A DNA stretch of 64,000 nt from Taenia hydatigena (taxonomy: Eukaryota > Platyhelminthes > Cestoda > Cyclophyllidea > Taeniidae). The notes under the pieces are model-generated. The model was not told the DNA's origin. It searched no databases and saw nothing but the letters and a program-made list of their open reading frames with translations. Each line of letters starts with the position of its first letter. The first letter of the stretch is position 1. The position numbers and the translations under genes are program-made. Below, piece after piece: positions 14,901-29,900 of the stretch. The DNA is taken from the NCBI GenBank assembly GCA_036345935.2, contig JADWOT020000009.1:3553381-3617380 (forward strand), in the 5' to 3' direction.

Positions 14901-17900
14901 TGTTGCATTCTTTGTCCAAAACAACCAACTCTATGAGGAAGAAATATCGGTTTGTGTAGTAGCTTAAACTCGTCAATCATACTACAGCTGATGATGAACA
15001 CGACAATATCCTGAGAATTACGTCATTCAATGTGGACTCTGTTGGTAGTGTGCTTAGTCTTAGGTGTATGCGTGATTTGTTTACAAATGCGCATATAGAA
15101 CCACCATCTTTATAACGCTATCAGAGTCAATTCATCCAGTTCTGATGTCTCTCAGGGCGTCCATTATCAGCAATGAATGGAGATCTGACGCCTGCAGAGG
15201 CCTGTGAACTGAAGGCCTCCTTTGGACGGTTGAATGGAAGATCTCTCGACCCTTCTTCATCCCCAACCGTCTCATCACCTGTGCAGGTAGCCAATCGACC
15301 AGACAATGTGTGGACTGCACGCAAATTAGCTGCCCTCGGTGGCTATGCGGAAGCCCCTGCTGCCACTACTACCGCCACCGCCACTATGACTACCAGCAAG
15401 CCTGAAAGAAGTGGAGAGAAACCGAAACATATACCATCTTCCACCATTACTACCACGCCCATGAAACCCAACACCGTCACCACTGGTATCACCTCTGGAA
15501 AACAGGGTGCTTCGGAGAAACGCAAGAAGACCTCTAAGAACGGTGTGTGTATGTGTGCGATTAATTTGCCTAGTGGCATTTTTTTATGAGAAAACCGACC
15601 CTCTTGTGGGAGACAGGTAGTTATCTAGGCATGAACAGTGAAGGGGCGCGTTTAACATTAATGGTTCTACTAATTATTACAAAATTGTTTTCGTTTTCTG
15701 GCCTAATCTGGGTGTGTGTGTCTATTGGGATTTTTTACCAATGATTTCTGTCTACACATTAATAGCCGACAGGCAATAGATCCACTTTAGAGCAAATCTG
15801 GACACTGACCACCGCCATTTGGAGAAGTTTTTATATGTTCATCCCATTTGGGTATCTCTCAAAGCGTTCGCTTCTCCGACTCAGAAATTTATGCATGATA
15901 TCCCTCCCAGACCTCTTTTATAGGCAAACTTTCTTCTGTATTTCTTCACGAACTCGTAATTGTATTGGGATTTACATTTACCCCGGATTCCTGACTCCTT
16001 TTTTGCGTACTTTGGCTCATTTCGAAATTTCTGGAAAATTTGTTGCAACTAGCAGTCAGCGGTATAAGAAGAATTGTTGCATACTTGTACCTAGCTGCAT
16101 TCTAGCTAAGACACGGATCTGCACAGAGTCAAGTCACCGAGAATGCAGACAACGGAGACAAAGTTCAACGATCTATCCGCCAATTATAGACCAAGGTATG
16201 ATAAATGGAAAGTCTTCCAAAAAACTTTGAAGACAGCTTACAAGGCTGAGTGCATGGTCAGGTATTGTTAAGCTACTGACAAGGGAGCGTTCAGCTGCCC
16301 ATGTGTGCGACCACCTAGATCTCCGTTAACTCGCCTCGGGCGCTTGTTACAACTCGAACCACCGCTGAATTTCTGTAAATCCATAGCGTTGGCTCTTCTT
16401 TTAAGAGAGGAATTCAGGCATTTCCATGTTCTAGTCAAAGCAATTTCAGAGTTATATGCAAAGTTTCCAAATAATCTCATTTAAGAAGTTGAATAAGGAA
16501 TAGTTGTACAATCTGCTTTGGCTTGCACATGGAACAAGGTTGACGGTTTACCGGATAGCACTGATGTGAAGGATCAACGACGGTGCAATGCACAAAAAAT
16601 ACCTCATTTGGGAATACCAATGCTAGTTTCAATTAAGAGTGCAGTCTAGTGAGAGGTAACCTAATGAAAAACACTTAGAAGAGCTGGAGCACTTCTTTAA
16701 CAATCCGACTGAATTGTTTTTCTTCAAAGCGACAATGTGTTTGGATGTAAAAAGAAGTGGTCTGGCCACTGCGCTCGCGATAATCTTTAGACATCATCTT
16801 CCACACTGGGCATGGAATTCTGAATTGGAGGGAGGGGAAAGGATGAGGAGCAAGAATGTATCAATGTAAAGGGGTGATAAATCGTTTTAGTATCAACCTG
16901 CCTCTTTTTTATGACAGTCTTATAGGTTTTTTAACTGATTGGCTGCGTGGAGAGGTGGTTAGAGATGCGTACTGTCAGGCCTTGCGGGAATTTGCGTCAC
17001 AATTTTGGGGAAAAAAAGTAGTGTTCCACATTTAGAGAGGGAAAGTCGGGGATTCAGAGCGAAAAGAAATGTAGATGGAGAGGAGAATCATCGTATTAAC
17101 TGTCGAGAGCCACGCCGATGCTGTGACCGTTTTTATTTACCTTCTTGACCTTATAAGCCTGCCCTTACTCTTCCCATTCAGATTAATATTTTGGACCCAG
17201 AGGAAAAGGAAAAAACCGGCACTCTTTCAGACAAAATAGGGGCCGAAGTCACCATTAGTTTTCAGATGTTGATGTATTTTTGCATGAAAATGGTCGGTTA
17301 AAGAGTGTTTACGTGGATCTTCACCGGCTATTATTCCCTTCTAGCAGAAGAATCCATGATCAGCAAAATAAACTTGAAAGTGGCTTCAGCAGCAATCAAT
17401 GTATTTTTTCATGAAGCAATCTTGATGCTAAAATTGGCCGGTACGTCGCGTCGTCTTCCTGTCTTTCTCTGCCTCTCTTACCACAATTTGAAAAATTTAT
17501 GATATGCTTAATTTCATTTCTAGATTGAATTTCTTTCATCACAGTCCAAACCCTTCCTCAGAAATTATTGTCAACTATGAACTGAGAAGCAACCTTTTGA
17601 GTTAGGCCAGGTTCAGTGCTATTCTCTGGAATGCGACACCTGATTTAAATTAAAGGGCGTACAGATTCGCATTTGTAAAAAACCGGCTACTTGTTTCTGT
17701 TTCTCATTGTCATCTATGGGGAATGCTCTCAGTGGTGCCAGGAACAAAGAAAACACTATAGTGTCATTAGTTGTTAATAAAACGAGCTTTCGTTGAAGAC
17801 AACATTGGAAAATCTTAATATGTGGTCATTATCCATACTAAACGCGTACTTCTTATGTATCTTCTGCTTCTTCCATGCATAACATAGACGTTCCAACAAT

Positions 17901-20900
17901 TTCCTGGTATATCTTAATTTGTCTGGTAAGTGCCACAACAACATGCTAGCAGTTGATCTGCTTCCGCTGTGTAAAATCAAGGCTTGCACTAAAAGGGCAA
18001 AGTGAAATAGCGTCACAATATTTGACGTTCAAATATTGGGAACATGTGCTCGCGCCTCCCCTCCAAATTTCAGAGCAAATTTCATCAGTTCTGCTTCTTA
18101 TTTCATTGGTTGGCTATAATTAACTCAAATTATGGCCTTCCATTCCCATTGGCTGCATTTGAAAGGTCGACCTTAGATGCACGAATCAAAAGGTGGCAAC
18201 GCCCACGCTAAGTAGTCTTTGACCCATCCGGTGCTTCGGCGCAAGCCAATAGCGAACTAAGTGGACAGAAAGACCGTAGGAGTTTGGCTGGAGTGTTACC
18301 TCAAATAGGTGTAATCTATTTTTGATCATGCTTCTCAAATGACTTTTTTATTTGACGCAGAGGCGATCTTAATTCAGCTTTTAGTCGTTTCACGTGAATT
18401 GCAGCTAAAATAATGCATGACAAAGCAGTCTTGGACTTAAACGAATGTTGTAGTGATTAAGCAACCGTTTTATAGATGTCCCAAAAAGAATTATTGTCTG
18501 TATATAGTGTTAACACCAGGTGAAGCCTCTAGTGCCCAAAGAGGTCCCATTAACTTTAGTTGTAGATCAGGTCACTTAGCATTGAAAGTAAATTTTCTTT
18601 CTTAAAACAAGTTTGTTGTCATCCCATATTTGCGTTGGTATGAGTCGCAAGAAACCGTCGAAGGATCCAGGAGGCCATCCTCAGAAGTAGATAATTTCAT
18701 ATTTACTTCATTATTTTTAAAATTAATAAAACTTCCACTTCATTTTTAAGCAATGCACCTAAATAAATAAAATATGGAACAAATTAAAAGAATGTAAAAG
18801 AGATCATGACCGTGCTCGCAAAACTGAATTCTTCAAGCTGGATTTTCTGCGGTAATGTTTTCAAGGAACTTTGAACAATTGCTAGAAGAAATGCGTAAAG
18901 GCCTAGGCAAAAGTAGCAAGCTGTAGAATGTGGTGTCTACAGCATAAGTGTCAGTAACTGCCGCTTTCGTGTTACCCAAATTAACGCAAAGAAATCAGTT
19001 TTTTTCCAGACGAAGGTTTTTAATGTTGAATCCTATCGTTTTGTCAGGAAAAAGGTGGGCTTAATCTGTCGTCAATCAAACTTGGGCTAGTTCTAAAAAT
19101 TCTCTGAAAGGATTTATATTTTGTCGCCTTCCCAAGTAATGCTTACTTATTGATTCACTCTTTTTTGACAATCTTTAGGTGAAGTATCTAAACAAAAGGG
19201 GAATACAGAAAGCAGCTCTGGCGACAAGAAGACTCCCAAAAAGGATCAACAACAAAACAGTGGCGCTAATACGTTAGCTTTCACTACAACACCCAATACC
19301 AATGCCGCCGTTACAACCACTCTGGACGTCTCAGAAACGGCTTCCGCCTTCCTTCCAAACACCACTCAACATCCCTACTACTCGGCTCCGCCCTTCTATG
19401 CTACCGGGACTCCGCATCCCTCCCCTTTTTTCCCCACACCGCCGCACACCCACTTCGGGCCACCCCCACCACCACCGCCCCCTTGTTTCATGCCTCCTCC
19501 ACCGCCACCCCACCTCCAGCAGACCCACCACTCCGCACAACCCCCTCCGCCCTATCTATTTTCCCCGGGCAATCCGGCTGCTGTGGTGGCGGGCACACCT
19601 TATCTCTCCTTTCAGTTACCTCCTCCCCCGATTACTAATGGGCTGCCAGGTCCTCTGCACCCAGCTGCGGGGTCTATGTCCACTGGAGCGCCGCTGCTCG
19701 GCGTACCGCATACCTTGCCCTTCGTCACCCCAACAACCGCTGGTGCTACGACCATTGGAATAGCGGAGGATGAACGCAGCGCGATTGTTCAAGTGCTTTC
19801 GAGAATTGCCCCGCCGAAAGTAAGTAATGCTTCGTTGTTATTTTGGGGATACTTTTGAGGGGAAACGATTTCGGTCCTAAATGAAGTCTACGTGATTCTA
19901 GTTTGGCAAAGTTGACACGTTTCTAAAAATATTAGTCTCATTCTTACACTTAATTGATTGAACCTCTTCAGGTCTCTTTTTACATACTAGTAGCGAAAAG
20001 TGTAACTTGGTACTCGCCTAGATTGCTTGAGTCAATATCGTTTGAGTACTTTGTGTTTGCATGTTAATACTGAATGGATCGATTGTCTCCGCAGCGAAAT
20101 TTGCGTGATTTCACCACTTTTGCGTGTCTAAGAGAACAATACGCACTTACCGGCTGTTTGGATGATTGAAAACAGTTTTATTATTATAAAATAGTAGATA
20201 TGTATGCACTTGCGTGTGTTCAGTTATCGTATCGGCGTAGTCTTCAATAACTAGACATAAATTAATCATTCTGCCGCTGTGCACTCTAGAATGCTCCATT
20301 CACTACTTGAATAGTTTCATTGTATTTATATTTTAGTATAGAGCAGGTTTCTGAAAAAAAGACCCTCACATTTCAACTAAAATCTTTGTTTTTTCAATCT
20401 CAGTTTTATACCGTAATTTTGCTCGCTACCAAAATTCCATGGCTCCAAAATCCGTATATATATATATATATATATATGTACGCATGCACATGGATTGTTT
20501 GTATAACAGATATTATGGGCATTGCTAAGGTCAACTATGAAAGATAGCTTTAACAAAACCTTTTAAGAACCCTATTTCGAAGTTATGAAACTCGTTGCAT
20601 CAATGCTCTTAACCTTTAACAGATTGCATTCGAAATACAATTCCTTAAATCATTGATTTAATTGCCACATATTCTTCATTCGAGAAAAACCCTAAATTAC
20701 ATTAAAAACTACGGTGATATGAACTAATGGTGCATTCCACATGAGTTTTAGATACAAAATTTGAGAAAACTTATCAAATACAGCAGAGGACATGAGGGTA
20801 TCGGGAGTGGCTTTTGCAGTTTCTCTCTGTGCGTGAAATAATGGCATTTCTTATCGGACTGTGTGCAGTGAGATTGCCTTCGCATTGAATGCGTCGATGG

Positions 20901-23900
20901 ACCAAAGTAGTTTGTGCGATTTCTATTTCAGCTCAAAAAATTTCTTGTTTTGACTTGGAGGGGAACGCGAAAAGTATGCGATCATTTAGAAGCACATGCT
21001 CTACGATTTTCTTTCTGTTCTAAACTGTCGTATCACAAAATGTCGGTTCAGGAGTTGAACTGAACTAGTTTGGAAGACTGCAGAACGTTCTCATAAGCGC
21101 TGTTGTAAGGCACTTGGAGATAGTGTGGTATGCGGCATTTGAATGCATCATCCAGAGGCGTTTTGGTGATGGGACTTTCAAAGAACGATGCATTAAGTTG
21201 TGGAAGACTCTCTAGACTTAGAAATAATGAAGTCTGATGCATCGGCAATGTCAGAATAGACGGAGATGAAAGTGTGAAGAGGAGTTTTCAGAGATGCCTG
21301 AAGTGGGCGATGAAACAATTGGTTTGATGGGAAGAGAAGGCCGTGAAAGGTAAGAAAGTGGGTGACACTCCCATGCACGAACAGATGGAAGATGGTAACC
21401 ACAAAAGGCTGTTAAATTGTTCTTCAACTTACATTATTAGAAATGCGTGGACGAGAAAGGATTGTTTTCTGATCGACTGGTTGACTGACTGACTGGCTAG
21501 TGATGAGAAGCGACTTTTGTAGGCGAAGAATCGTTGAGTGATCGAACCAATGATCTATTGGTGGTCGCCAAACGATCTCTTAAAGTACTTTCACACGCTT
21601 ACTTCATAGGTATGGACCACTTCCTCCTAAAACGAAGTGGTGTGTGCGGGGAAGCGTAGACGAATTGGTCACTAGGGCTTGTTGGTCCTTTTGAACGTGT
21701 CACAATCACGGCTGAGATGTGTCTATCCTATGCGCAACACCTTGTAGGTGCATAGCAAGGTTTTTTTGGCTGGAAACAGTTCGGTCTAGTGGGTGGTTGT
21801 GAGGATTGGTGCATTGATAAGAGGCATTACAAGGCCTCCTACTTCGGTGAAAATAACCCATGAGAAGACATCACAGCGAACGAACTTGAGGGAAGACGAT
21901 GGACACTACTTTGTTGCATATAATTATCCCTTTATTGCCGTATTCTCTTAACCGTATTTGTCCAAGTGATTGTTCCTTCTTCATGGCATTGGGTGACCAT
22001 ATGATCACAGGTGAAATGTAATGGGCGGTTGGCAAATGAAATTCTGGATATAAACGGGGGGTGGTTGGAGTGGATTTTTCTTGGCTCTTAGGGACAAATA
22101 GTCGTCGGAAAGTGAAATTGCTACAGAATCTGTGCCTCGTTGAGAAGGGATGTCGTAATGTTTGATAGTAGTAGCGATTGTTTCAGCAAATAAACTCGAT
22201 GATTGAAAGAACATTCCAAATAGATTGCATTTTTATTACAAAAGTCATGTGAAACTATTTGCTTACTTTGCTTTCGAACTTGATTGCACACTTAGGTATT
22301 TCTCCTGACACTTCTTCCATCTTAAACATGTTTGCGTTTGTCTCTGTCAATCGCATTATAAGCTGGTGCTTTCTGCATTTTCATTTGAGGCTCAGGGTTA
22401 TTTGAGAATAAACCGAGACTGATTATTTAGAAAAGTGATTTATATTCTGCTTAATCTTTTTACTCACATTTACTAATGGCACTACCCTTTTTCGGATGAT
22501 AATACTTAGATATCTTCATATTATGACCCCCTAAAGGATACTATTAGCGAGTTATCTCATTTGGTTCCACTTGAACTTGTGTTTGTCTGATTAAACATCA
22601 TACATTAAAAAATGTTTTAAAGTACTGTTCCGATTTCCCATTCTCTTAATTTCTCTTTTATGTTTTCTGCAAATCGAAATAGCGTTGGACACGGTCCCTA
22701 CTGTGTTATTCACTGGAACGTACAAGCATTAACTTCATTTTCTTCAAATAACAAATGAAGTATTTTTGCAAATTATCGACAGCAGAATCTCTATTTTAGG
22801 GATGTCATCTTTATCTGACTGTCACTGATTTAATCATTTTTACATCCTTGCGTTACAGATCAGCTCCGTAGACTGTCGCAGTGTGACCATCAATATCTCA
22901 ATTCCTGATAATCTCTGCATAGGCGAACAGCCGCCGAATTCTACAGGAGAGGTTCGAAAACCATCTCCTAGCGTCACTTCGAAGAAGAGTGGGAAGTCAC
23001 AGGAGGTTGACAACGGGAATAGGGCTGAGGACACTAGTGAAGTCAAATCTGCCACTCAAGAGTCTTCCGTCCCCACTGCTGATGCTGCAAGAACCCCGTC
23101 CAATCTAAAGTCCTGGGTTCTCCCACCCTCCGATCTCCGATTCGCACTCTATCTCGCTGAGCGAAATGAGAACTTCGTTTGCGTCTATGTGTGCGTATAA
23201 TTAATCACGCAATTCAGAAGTTATGCTGTGTCGAGTTGAAAACGGTAACGTGAGATTTTTCGCAAATCGAATGCTGAAGTTTGTAGAAACAATGCATGAT
23301 ATCTTGTCGACATCTTGTCTTTGCAGAAGAGGGGCTGAGTCTTCAGACGCAGGAAATGCGTCTTTGAAAACCTTATTAATATTTTGAATGTTTTCACAGT
23401 TCTTGTATGAATGGAGTCTGTGGACAAGTCGCATTCCTCACCTGACTTTTAATTTTTTTAATTTTTCTCTGTAATAAATGAATCAGCGAATGTTTTGTCT
23501 TGATATTAATACGCATCACCTCTTTCAATTTCAGTGGTGAAGTAACTTGCATTCTGCTGCAGGATCTACGCCCCGGTGTCCAGTACAACATAAAGTACGT
23601 CCGCCTTGGTACATTCAATTTTGGATATTGAGGGTGTCTCAAGTAAATATCAACCTCATTGTTGTACTACGAAGTTAGCTAAGTCATAAAAGATCGGACG
23701 ATTCTCCTTTGGTGGTCTATGAGCTCTTACATTTTAAATACCTCACGCCTTGAAGCAGCTGCTTCGGGCCTTTGTCCGGCTTTAGTTTTATCAAACTAAT
23801 GCTTTTCAGTTAGCTTATCCATTATTCTTTCTCGATGCATGCATGAGAACACGAAAATTTTAATCAGTTCAGTTAACTTGATATTAGATCAGTTTGGAGA

Positions 23901-26900
23901 ATTGAATTGAATGTCAATTTACGCTTACACCTTTTGCGTCTATCAAATGAGTTATTCTCGTTTAACTGGGCGATTTATCACCGTTGGAGTACCTTCTTGT
24001 TTGAAACACTGAGGAGGCACATGTTTTGGAAACTGGTACCCTATTTCGGCTTCACTTTATCCAAGCAATTCGCTAAGATGCGGTCCAGCTGCTGCAAATA
24101 AACATGGCGGAAGGCTGCTTACAAAAATACAGTTTTTTTCTCAGGTTCTAATGCCAAATCAAGGTAAACTGGGGCTTTTGAAGCTTTAGCAGAATCACTC
24201 CTCCTACTAAAGCTTGTTATGCATGTGAAATCCATTTCTCTTGAATCAGATGATGATGTTTAAGAGAGTTATTTGGCTAAAGTTGTCACATTCGACGATT
24301 TTTCCTGCCAGCTTACTTGAGTATGCGATTTAACCATTACAGGGAGTAGAAAGCTACAAAGGTGATGCGTTCATTCGTTGCTCTAAGCATACTACACACT
24401 TTGATACGTATTTTTTATCGAGGGAAAAATGGAGCCCGAGATTTAAGAAAACACGCTTCTATTTCTCTCTCCAACACATCATTGCCATTCTAATCTCTAT
24501 CTCATGCATCTTACTCTGGTTTTCAGAAATCATGTGCATCAAGCCGAAAATGCATTAATACATATTTTGTTTTAGACTGGTCTTTTTTGCTAGAAAAGTT
24601 TATTTGAAAGAAAAATCCGGAGCAGTTTTTAAGAGTAGGGATTTTTCAAGTAGAAGTGGTAGTTTTTATAGCCCGTGCCAAACAACGCTGGTGCATTGAG
24701 GTGGGGGTGTTACATTTTCGCGGAGATATCATTCTCTCCTCTTTCTTTTCAAAGCTGTTTCGTTAACATTTGGTAGGCAGCATTGAAACAGTTCACATTG
24801 ATCCCACAGAAAAGGTGCACCGCTCAAATACTGAAACTCAGTAATATTGACGTCCGTCGTGCATAATTTAAACCGACTTTAAAATCATGTGTGTGAATTA
24901 TTACTCCGAGTCCACAATGTGCAGGTGGTAGGATCGTGGAATTTAACTTGGTGGTGCTCATTCCCGGCCTTGACGCCGCTGCTCCTGCTCCGTTACGCAT
25001 GCCTCTATAATGGTGGTTTGCCCACCATTGCCGGTACGCACACGCAGTCCACGGTAGACTGGGCTATCTGTGCCACCAATGTGTGCTAAATAACTCAAAA
25101 GATGTTTGAATCAGTGGAACCTTGGTCGCTCCCATGCCTCATCTTGTTGGATGATCCTTCAAATGACGATTTTATCAACTCGTTTTAAATTTTCCCATGA
25201 AGCAGATGCTTTTTTTCCCGAAATACGGTAATTATGGTTTTCCAATTTATAGCTTAAATAGTTAAACACTAGTCTCGGCAATTGAATTGGAAGCTGACGC
25301 TGCCTGTTTTTAATTGATGCTTTTTGCTTAGGTGGCAGGGGGGAGTTTGATGTTTGAAATCTAAGGATTTCCCTACTTCCAATGGGCCATCAAATTCCGT
25401 TTCGTGGCCCTCAACTCCCATACCCACGCATTCACCCAGGGTGCATTACCATGACCAGCATCGCTGACAGTGGCCGCCATCACCGTCATCATCATCGCCA
25501 CAGGCACACAAGCAACTACCAATTATCGTATATCACAGAATGCTTGTGCATGCATAATGTTCCATTATGGACGCACACACGCACATCAGCAACAGTCTGT
25601 AAAAAATGATTTAGGGGTTGCTCTCGGAATTCACCCAACTCCCCGTTCCTTCTCCATCGAGTGATTTACAGGCAGGGACGTGTGCAACAGGCGAAGGCTT
25701 CCGATGTACAGTAGACTTTGAATATAGTTTTTTTTGCGTCAAGAGGAGTTACTTGGGTGTACCTAAAGCAATGGTATTTGCTACTAATTCATGAAATAAC
25801 GTTCTAAATGTAATGGTTCATTTGCAATATTCACTTTCCTCATTTGTTAATGAGACAGTGAGGCAATGGGCCTGAACCACAAAATATCCACCTTTTGCAA
25901 CTTCTGTTCAATTGTTGCAGCCGCGTAATGTCATATACTTTATTTTCATGTTAGTACACTTGTCTTGGTTAATGTTTTATCATATTTGACCACAACTTCG
26001 TCCGTTAGAACAGTCATGCCTCCTAATTTGCCATGGTCCTGTTCGATTAAAGATTCAGATAAACATAAGATCCCGTTGTCTTATATTTCAATTGCCTTCC
26101 TTTCCAAGCAATTCTTGAAATGTTTATTTACAAGTCTCTGCTAAGTAGTATTGTAAACATTATTGTTTTCCAACTGTTCATAATATCGTTTAATTGAAGC
26201 TTATAGTAGTGAAATCAGGAATAGTTTTAAAGTCAAAGCAGATGAAACATTAGGCATGAAATATGATAAAGCATGAAACCTTAACATTATCAGCTATTCC
26301 CAAATCCAACTAACTAAAGAATGAATCGTCATTCAACTCTGCTTCCAAAACATTTTTGTTATTTCCAGCATGGTTTATTGCGATGTCAGTGATTTTGCTG
26401 AGGTCTGGATGGATTTCGCATTTTGCCTGCCTTTTTACGAATGTGGGCAGTTAAAGTGGAATGATTAAATTAATTTTAACGCGAGTCGTTGTTAAAAAGG
26501 TTTTTAATTTTTGTTGATTCCTATGTTTGTCCTTAAATGCCACGCACTGTTCATCCACTGCAAATACACGTACCATTTACTATTTTACCGCCACACGTTC
26601 GTCATTCAATTCGTCTACAACTCTGGACCTCTCAAGATCTTTGGTAATGAATGTGGTGAGGGCTAGCACCGACCGCCATTTTGTAACGGATCCACTTTTA
26701 GCAAAGGACGAAGGGATTATTATTTACTTTTTCCTCATTATTGGTCTCAAAAATGAGTTGGTCGAATTTGTGTTCAAAATCATACAAAAAGTGTGGATTC
26801 TACTACTTGAGAGGGAGCCATCTCACCTAGAATTTTTTTGTCAGAAGACTTTAAATACGTCACGCAGTAAAACCTTTTACTATTACCTAGGCACTTGTTC

Positions 26901-29900
26901 ATCGGCGAAGTTTATGGCTTCGGAAATTGCCAGTTCTGCTTACTTTGGTATTTGCCATTTTCGCTTAATTTCTGGAAAGTGTAGTGTTTAAAAATGTTCA
27001 TCGATCCACTTTTTGTGTGAATTTGCGAACAAATCAAAAAGTTATTACTTCATTTATTCTGTTTTTAACAGTCAGCATTCTTGAACGGTCATGTTCGAGT
27101 AAAATGCTGATTTCTAGTGCTTTTTATTCATCCGGTTTCACACTTATGGGATCAACTGGTATTCAGGAAGACTATTATGGTGCATCCGACAGTTGTGTCG
27201 CCATCATCTTCATGTTTTACTCAACCGAGACCATTGCGCTATTAGCAATGCGCATTATCCCTGTATCCCCGGGATCCGTACAAAAAGTATTACGCGATAT
27301 CAATTCACATGCAATAGGAGCAAACCACCAGAGTCACCTCACAACTCTCTCCAGCTATAAGGATTATGTCATTTGGACGTCTTTATCTCTTCTGCTTTCT
27401 TGTAGAGTGTGCTGCATGTATGAGGGTCTCTGTGGTACTGCCTCAGAGTCCACAGAGTTCGTCACCTTGGCAAGCAAACCATCATGTCCGCGGCCACCGA
27501 ATGTGTTTGCAAGGACGAAAAGCACTCTAAGCGTGCGTTGGGCGGTGCCTGTGGATAATGGGGCTAAAATCACCTCCTACTGCCTTCAATACGCTACAAT
27601 TACAAAGGGTGGGGTAAGTAGATTCACAATCACCTAGGCTGTGGATACCGCCTTTCTATTGACGCGAACCCATCGGATTTTGCGCTTTTTTGTGGGGGTA
27701 ATTATTCGTTGACTTTTCGTTTTTCTACATGGAAATCCAACAAACACATTCGGAAATATCACTCTAATATTACAAACTTATTAGCTAAACTCTGACGCAA
27801 ATGGTCTGTGTGAATTTTCCGAGTACGAGTTCGGACACTCAGGATGTTAGTAAGTGAAGAAAATATAATGCGCAAGTGTTAGTGGTGGTGTATGGGGTAG
27901 TCGTTTATGACTGCTAAAATGCCATGGAAGTTACAAAAGTAAGATCAATGCGACTTCTCCAGTCTCCTTTCCTGGTGTGAAGGCAGAGCGGTTGTTACCA
28001 CTCATGGCATCTTATTCATGTTAAGTATGCTAAATATTAAAAGGAACCTTATTTATGGATTATTTCTACTTCAGATCTACGTGACTGGCTTATATTTAAT
28101 TTTAACTTTGATGTATGTCCCGTGGTGAATTCAAGCTTAAGAGGTAACACAGGGATAAATGCTTATCTTCACTTTCGGCAGGTGAGTTGTCACTTTTTTA
28201 GTGTCCTAACGTGGCCATCTGCGTTTTTTTGAATCCACATTGCACGAATGTTTAGAATGGTAATAGGCTTTTGTCACCCTTAGGTTATCTGATTGGATGG
28301 CTAGCGGATTTTTTAAGCTATTTGATTTCTCCAACCGACTAGCGATTTAAAATTTTGACAAACAATTTTAAGGCAATTTGTTTTCCAGTCACTGAACTAA
28401 CAATGCATTATTCATTGTGTAAAGGGACAGTTATTCAAATGCACAGGTCTTTCACCCCCTTGGAACACTCCTTTAAGTACAATCAGCGCTTGATGATATC
28501 GTTAATTCGGGTGATTTGCTGATTATTTCTTTAATAATCAACCCATTGGTAGATTCTACGACTGTTTAATGCTCTTTCCTAAAGAAATACACTGGCTTAT
28601 AACGTTTAGAGTTGTATTCTAAGCCGGAGTAACATACTTATAACCTTCTATGAATAAGAATTAAGTTTACGATACTTAGACCAAGTGAATGAAGCTGGAT
28701 CTAGTTTCTTTTACAAACTACTCGTGCGAAATCCCTTTCGATTTTGGCATATTGTACATGATCCAAAATGACCGGTATTTATCCGCAAAAGAAACAATCC
28801 AAAACCTCCTTTTCAAATAGAAAAGCGAACTGAAAGAGATGGGTTTTGGGAAATCGTATCAACCTCTCTCCTTAAATGGAATCAGGAAATCAACACGCAT
28901 AAAAACAGTACATTAGTTTATTTAGAATGTGTGTATAAAGCAGGTGAAGAAGAAACATGGTTAATTTTAGATCAGAAAGCCAGAAAACTAACTGAAGTGC
29001 TTTAGCGAATGAAATATGGACCATTGTTTGCTTTTCTTTGACGAAAAACACACCTGCTCGAGAGCCTAACAGCCTTATGCCATGTGAGAGGGGAGGAATG
29101 GCACACCCAATTGTGGCAACCAATTTGCACTCAAGCAATGTTTAGTCCAATGCAGTTAAGCCTCTGAGACCAGGAGGAATATTAGTTTTTTTCCTCTGAA
29201 AGACTGACTAATTGCCAATTTGTGTGGGTGTATGCGACAGTCGCCAGATGTTCTTTTATCGGAGCACTTAGCTGTGATTGAATCAGCAGACCGGGACAAA
29301 AAAATGCAAACCATTAGAAGGCCTACCTTTACGCCTCCGTCTCAGCCTCCGTGTATGATCTAGAACCACAGACAGGAGCCCAGTGTTTATGCCATCCAAA
29401 GTTGCCTAGGCTACCCAGCCACCCTCTCTCCGGGATGCACCAACTTAGTTTTTAGATAATCCGTTCTGGAATCACCATTCAGTAACATGCTCCCCTGAAT
29501 TTTGTCTTTGTTCGAAAGGTTCATTTTTTGAGACGAAAAACAAATGCACACATGGGTAAATAACGCGAAATTGTTGCACCTAAGGTAACAGTCCTTTATT
29601 TTTTTAAGTGCATACTAACTCTCAGAATGTGTCAAATTTTTAAAGACGACAAATTTAAAGCTTGTGGAAACTTGTTGTTAGCATCGACCATCATACTCCA
29701 CATTTTCCTGATCTGATAGGCTGCATTATTTGTAGTTACTTTTTTATTCAATCCCAATGCTGCTCCAACGCTCAGAAGAATGTAATTATATTCAGGCTAC
29801 GAACATTCTACGTCAAATTTATTGCCTTAACCTCAGCCAATCAGTTGGGAATACGATTTGATCAGACTAGCAGTCATTAAAGTGGCGAAGACTGCGTAAA

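Larger units (their letters stand above)
19820..22858. other. FNDC3 intron, 3.0 kb, with repeat copy A
   Basis: The intron contains a (TA)n microsatellite at 20455-20477 and the first copy of a duplicated repeat at about 21470-22262. The sequence left of the repeat (21040-21420) has an unusual purine bias but no detectable second copy in the window. Confidence 0.7.

Noticed and set aside
22005..22214. 69-codon minus-strand frame shared with 39340-39549 as a conserved protein
   Set aside because: The two frames are identical except one residue because the DNA repeat itself is nearly identical. There is no independent sign of coding selection.
26527..26991. 154-codon frame as a distinct protein-coding gene within the intron
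   Set aside because: It starts without a clear ATG context, matches no family and is rich in residues expected from AT-rich noncoding DNA. It is reported only as an observation.
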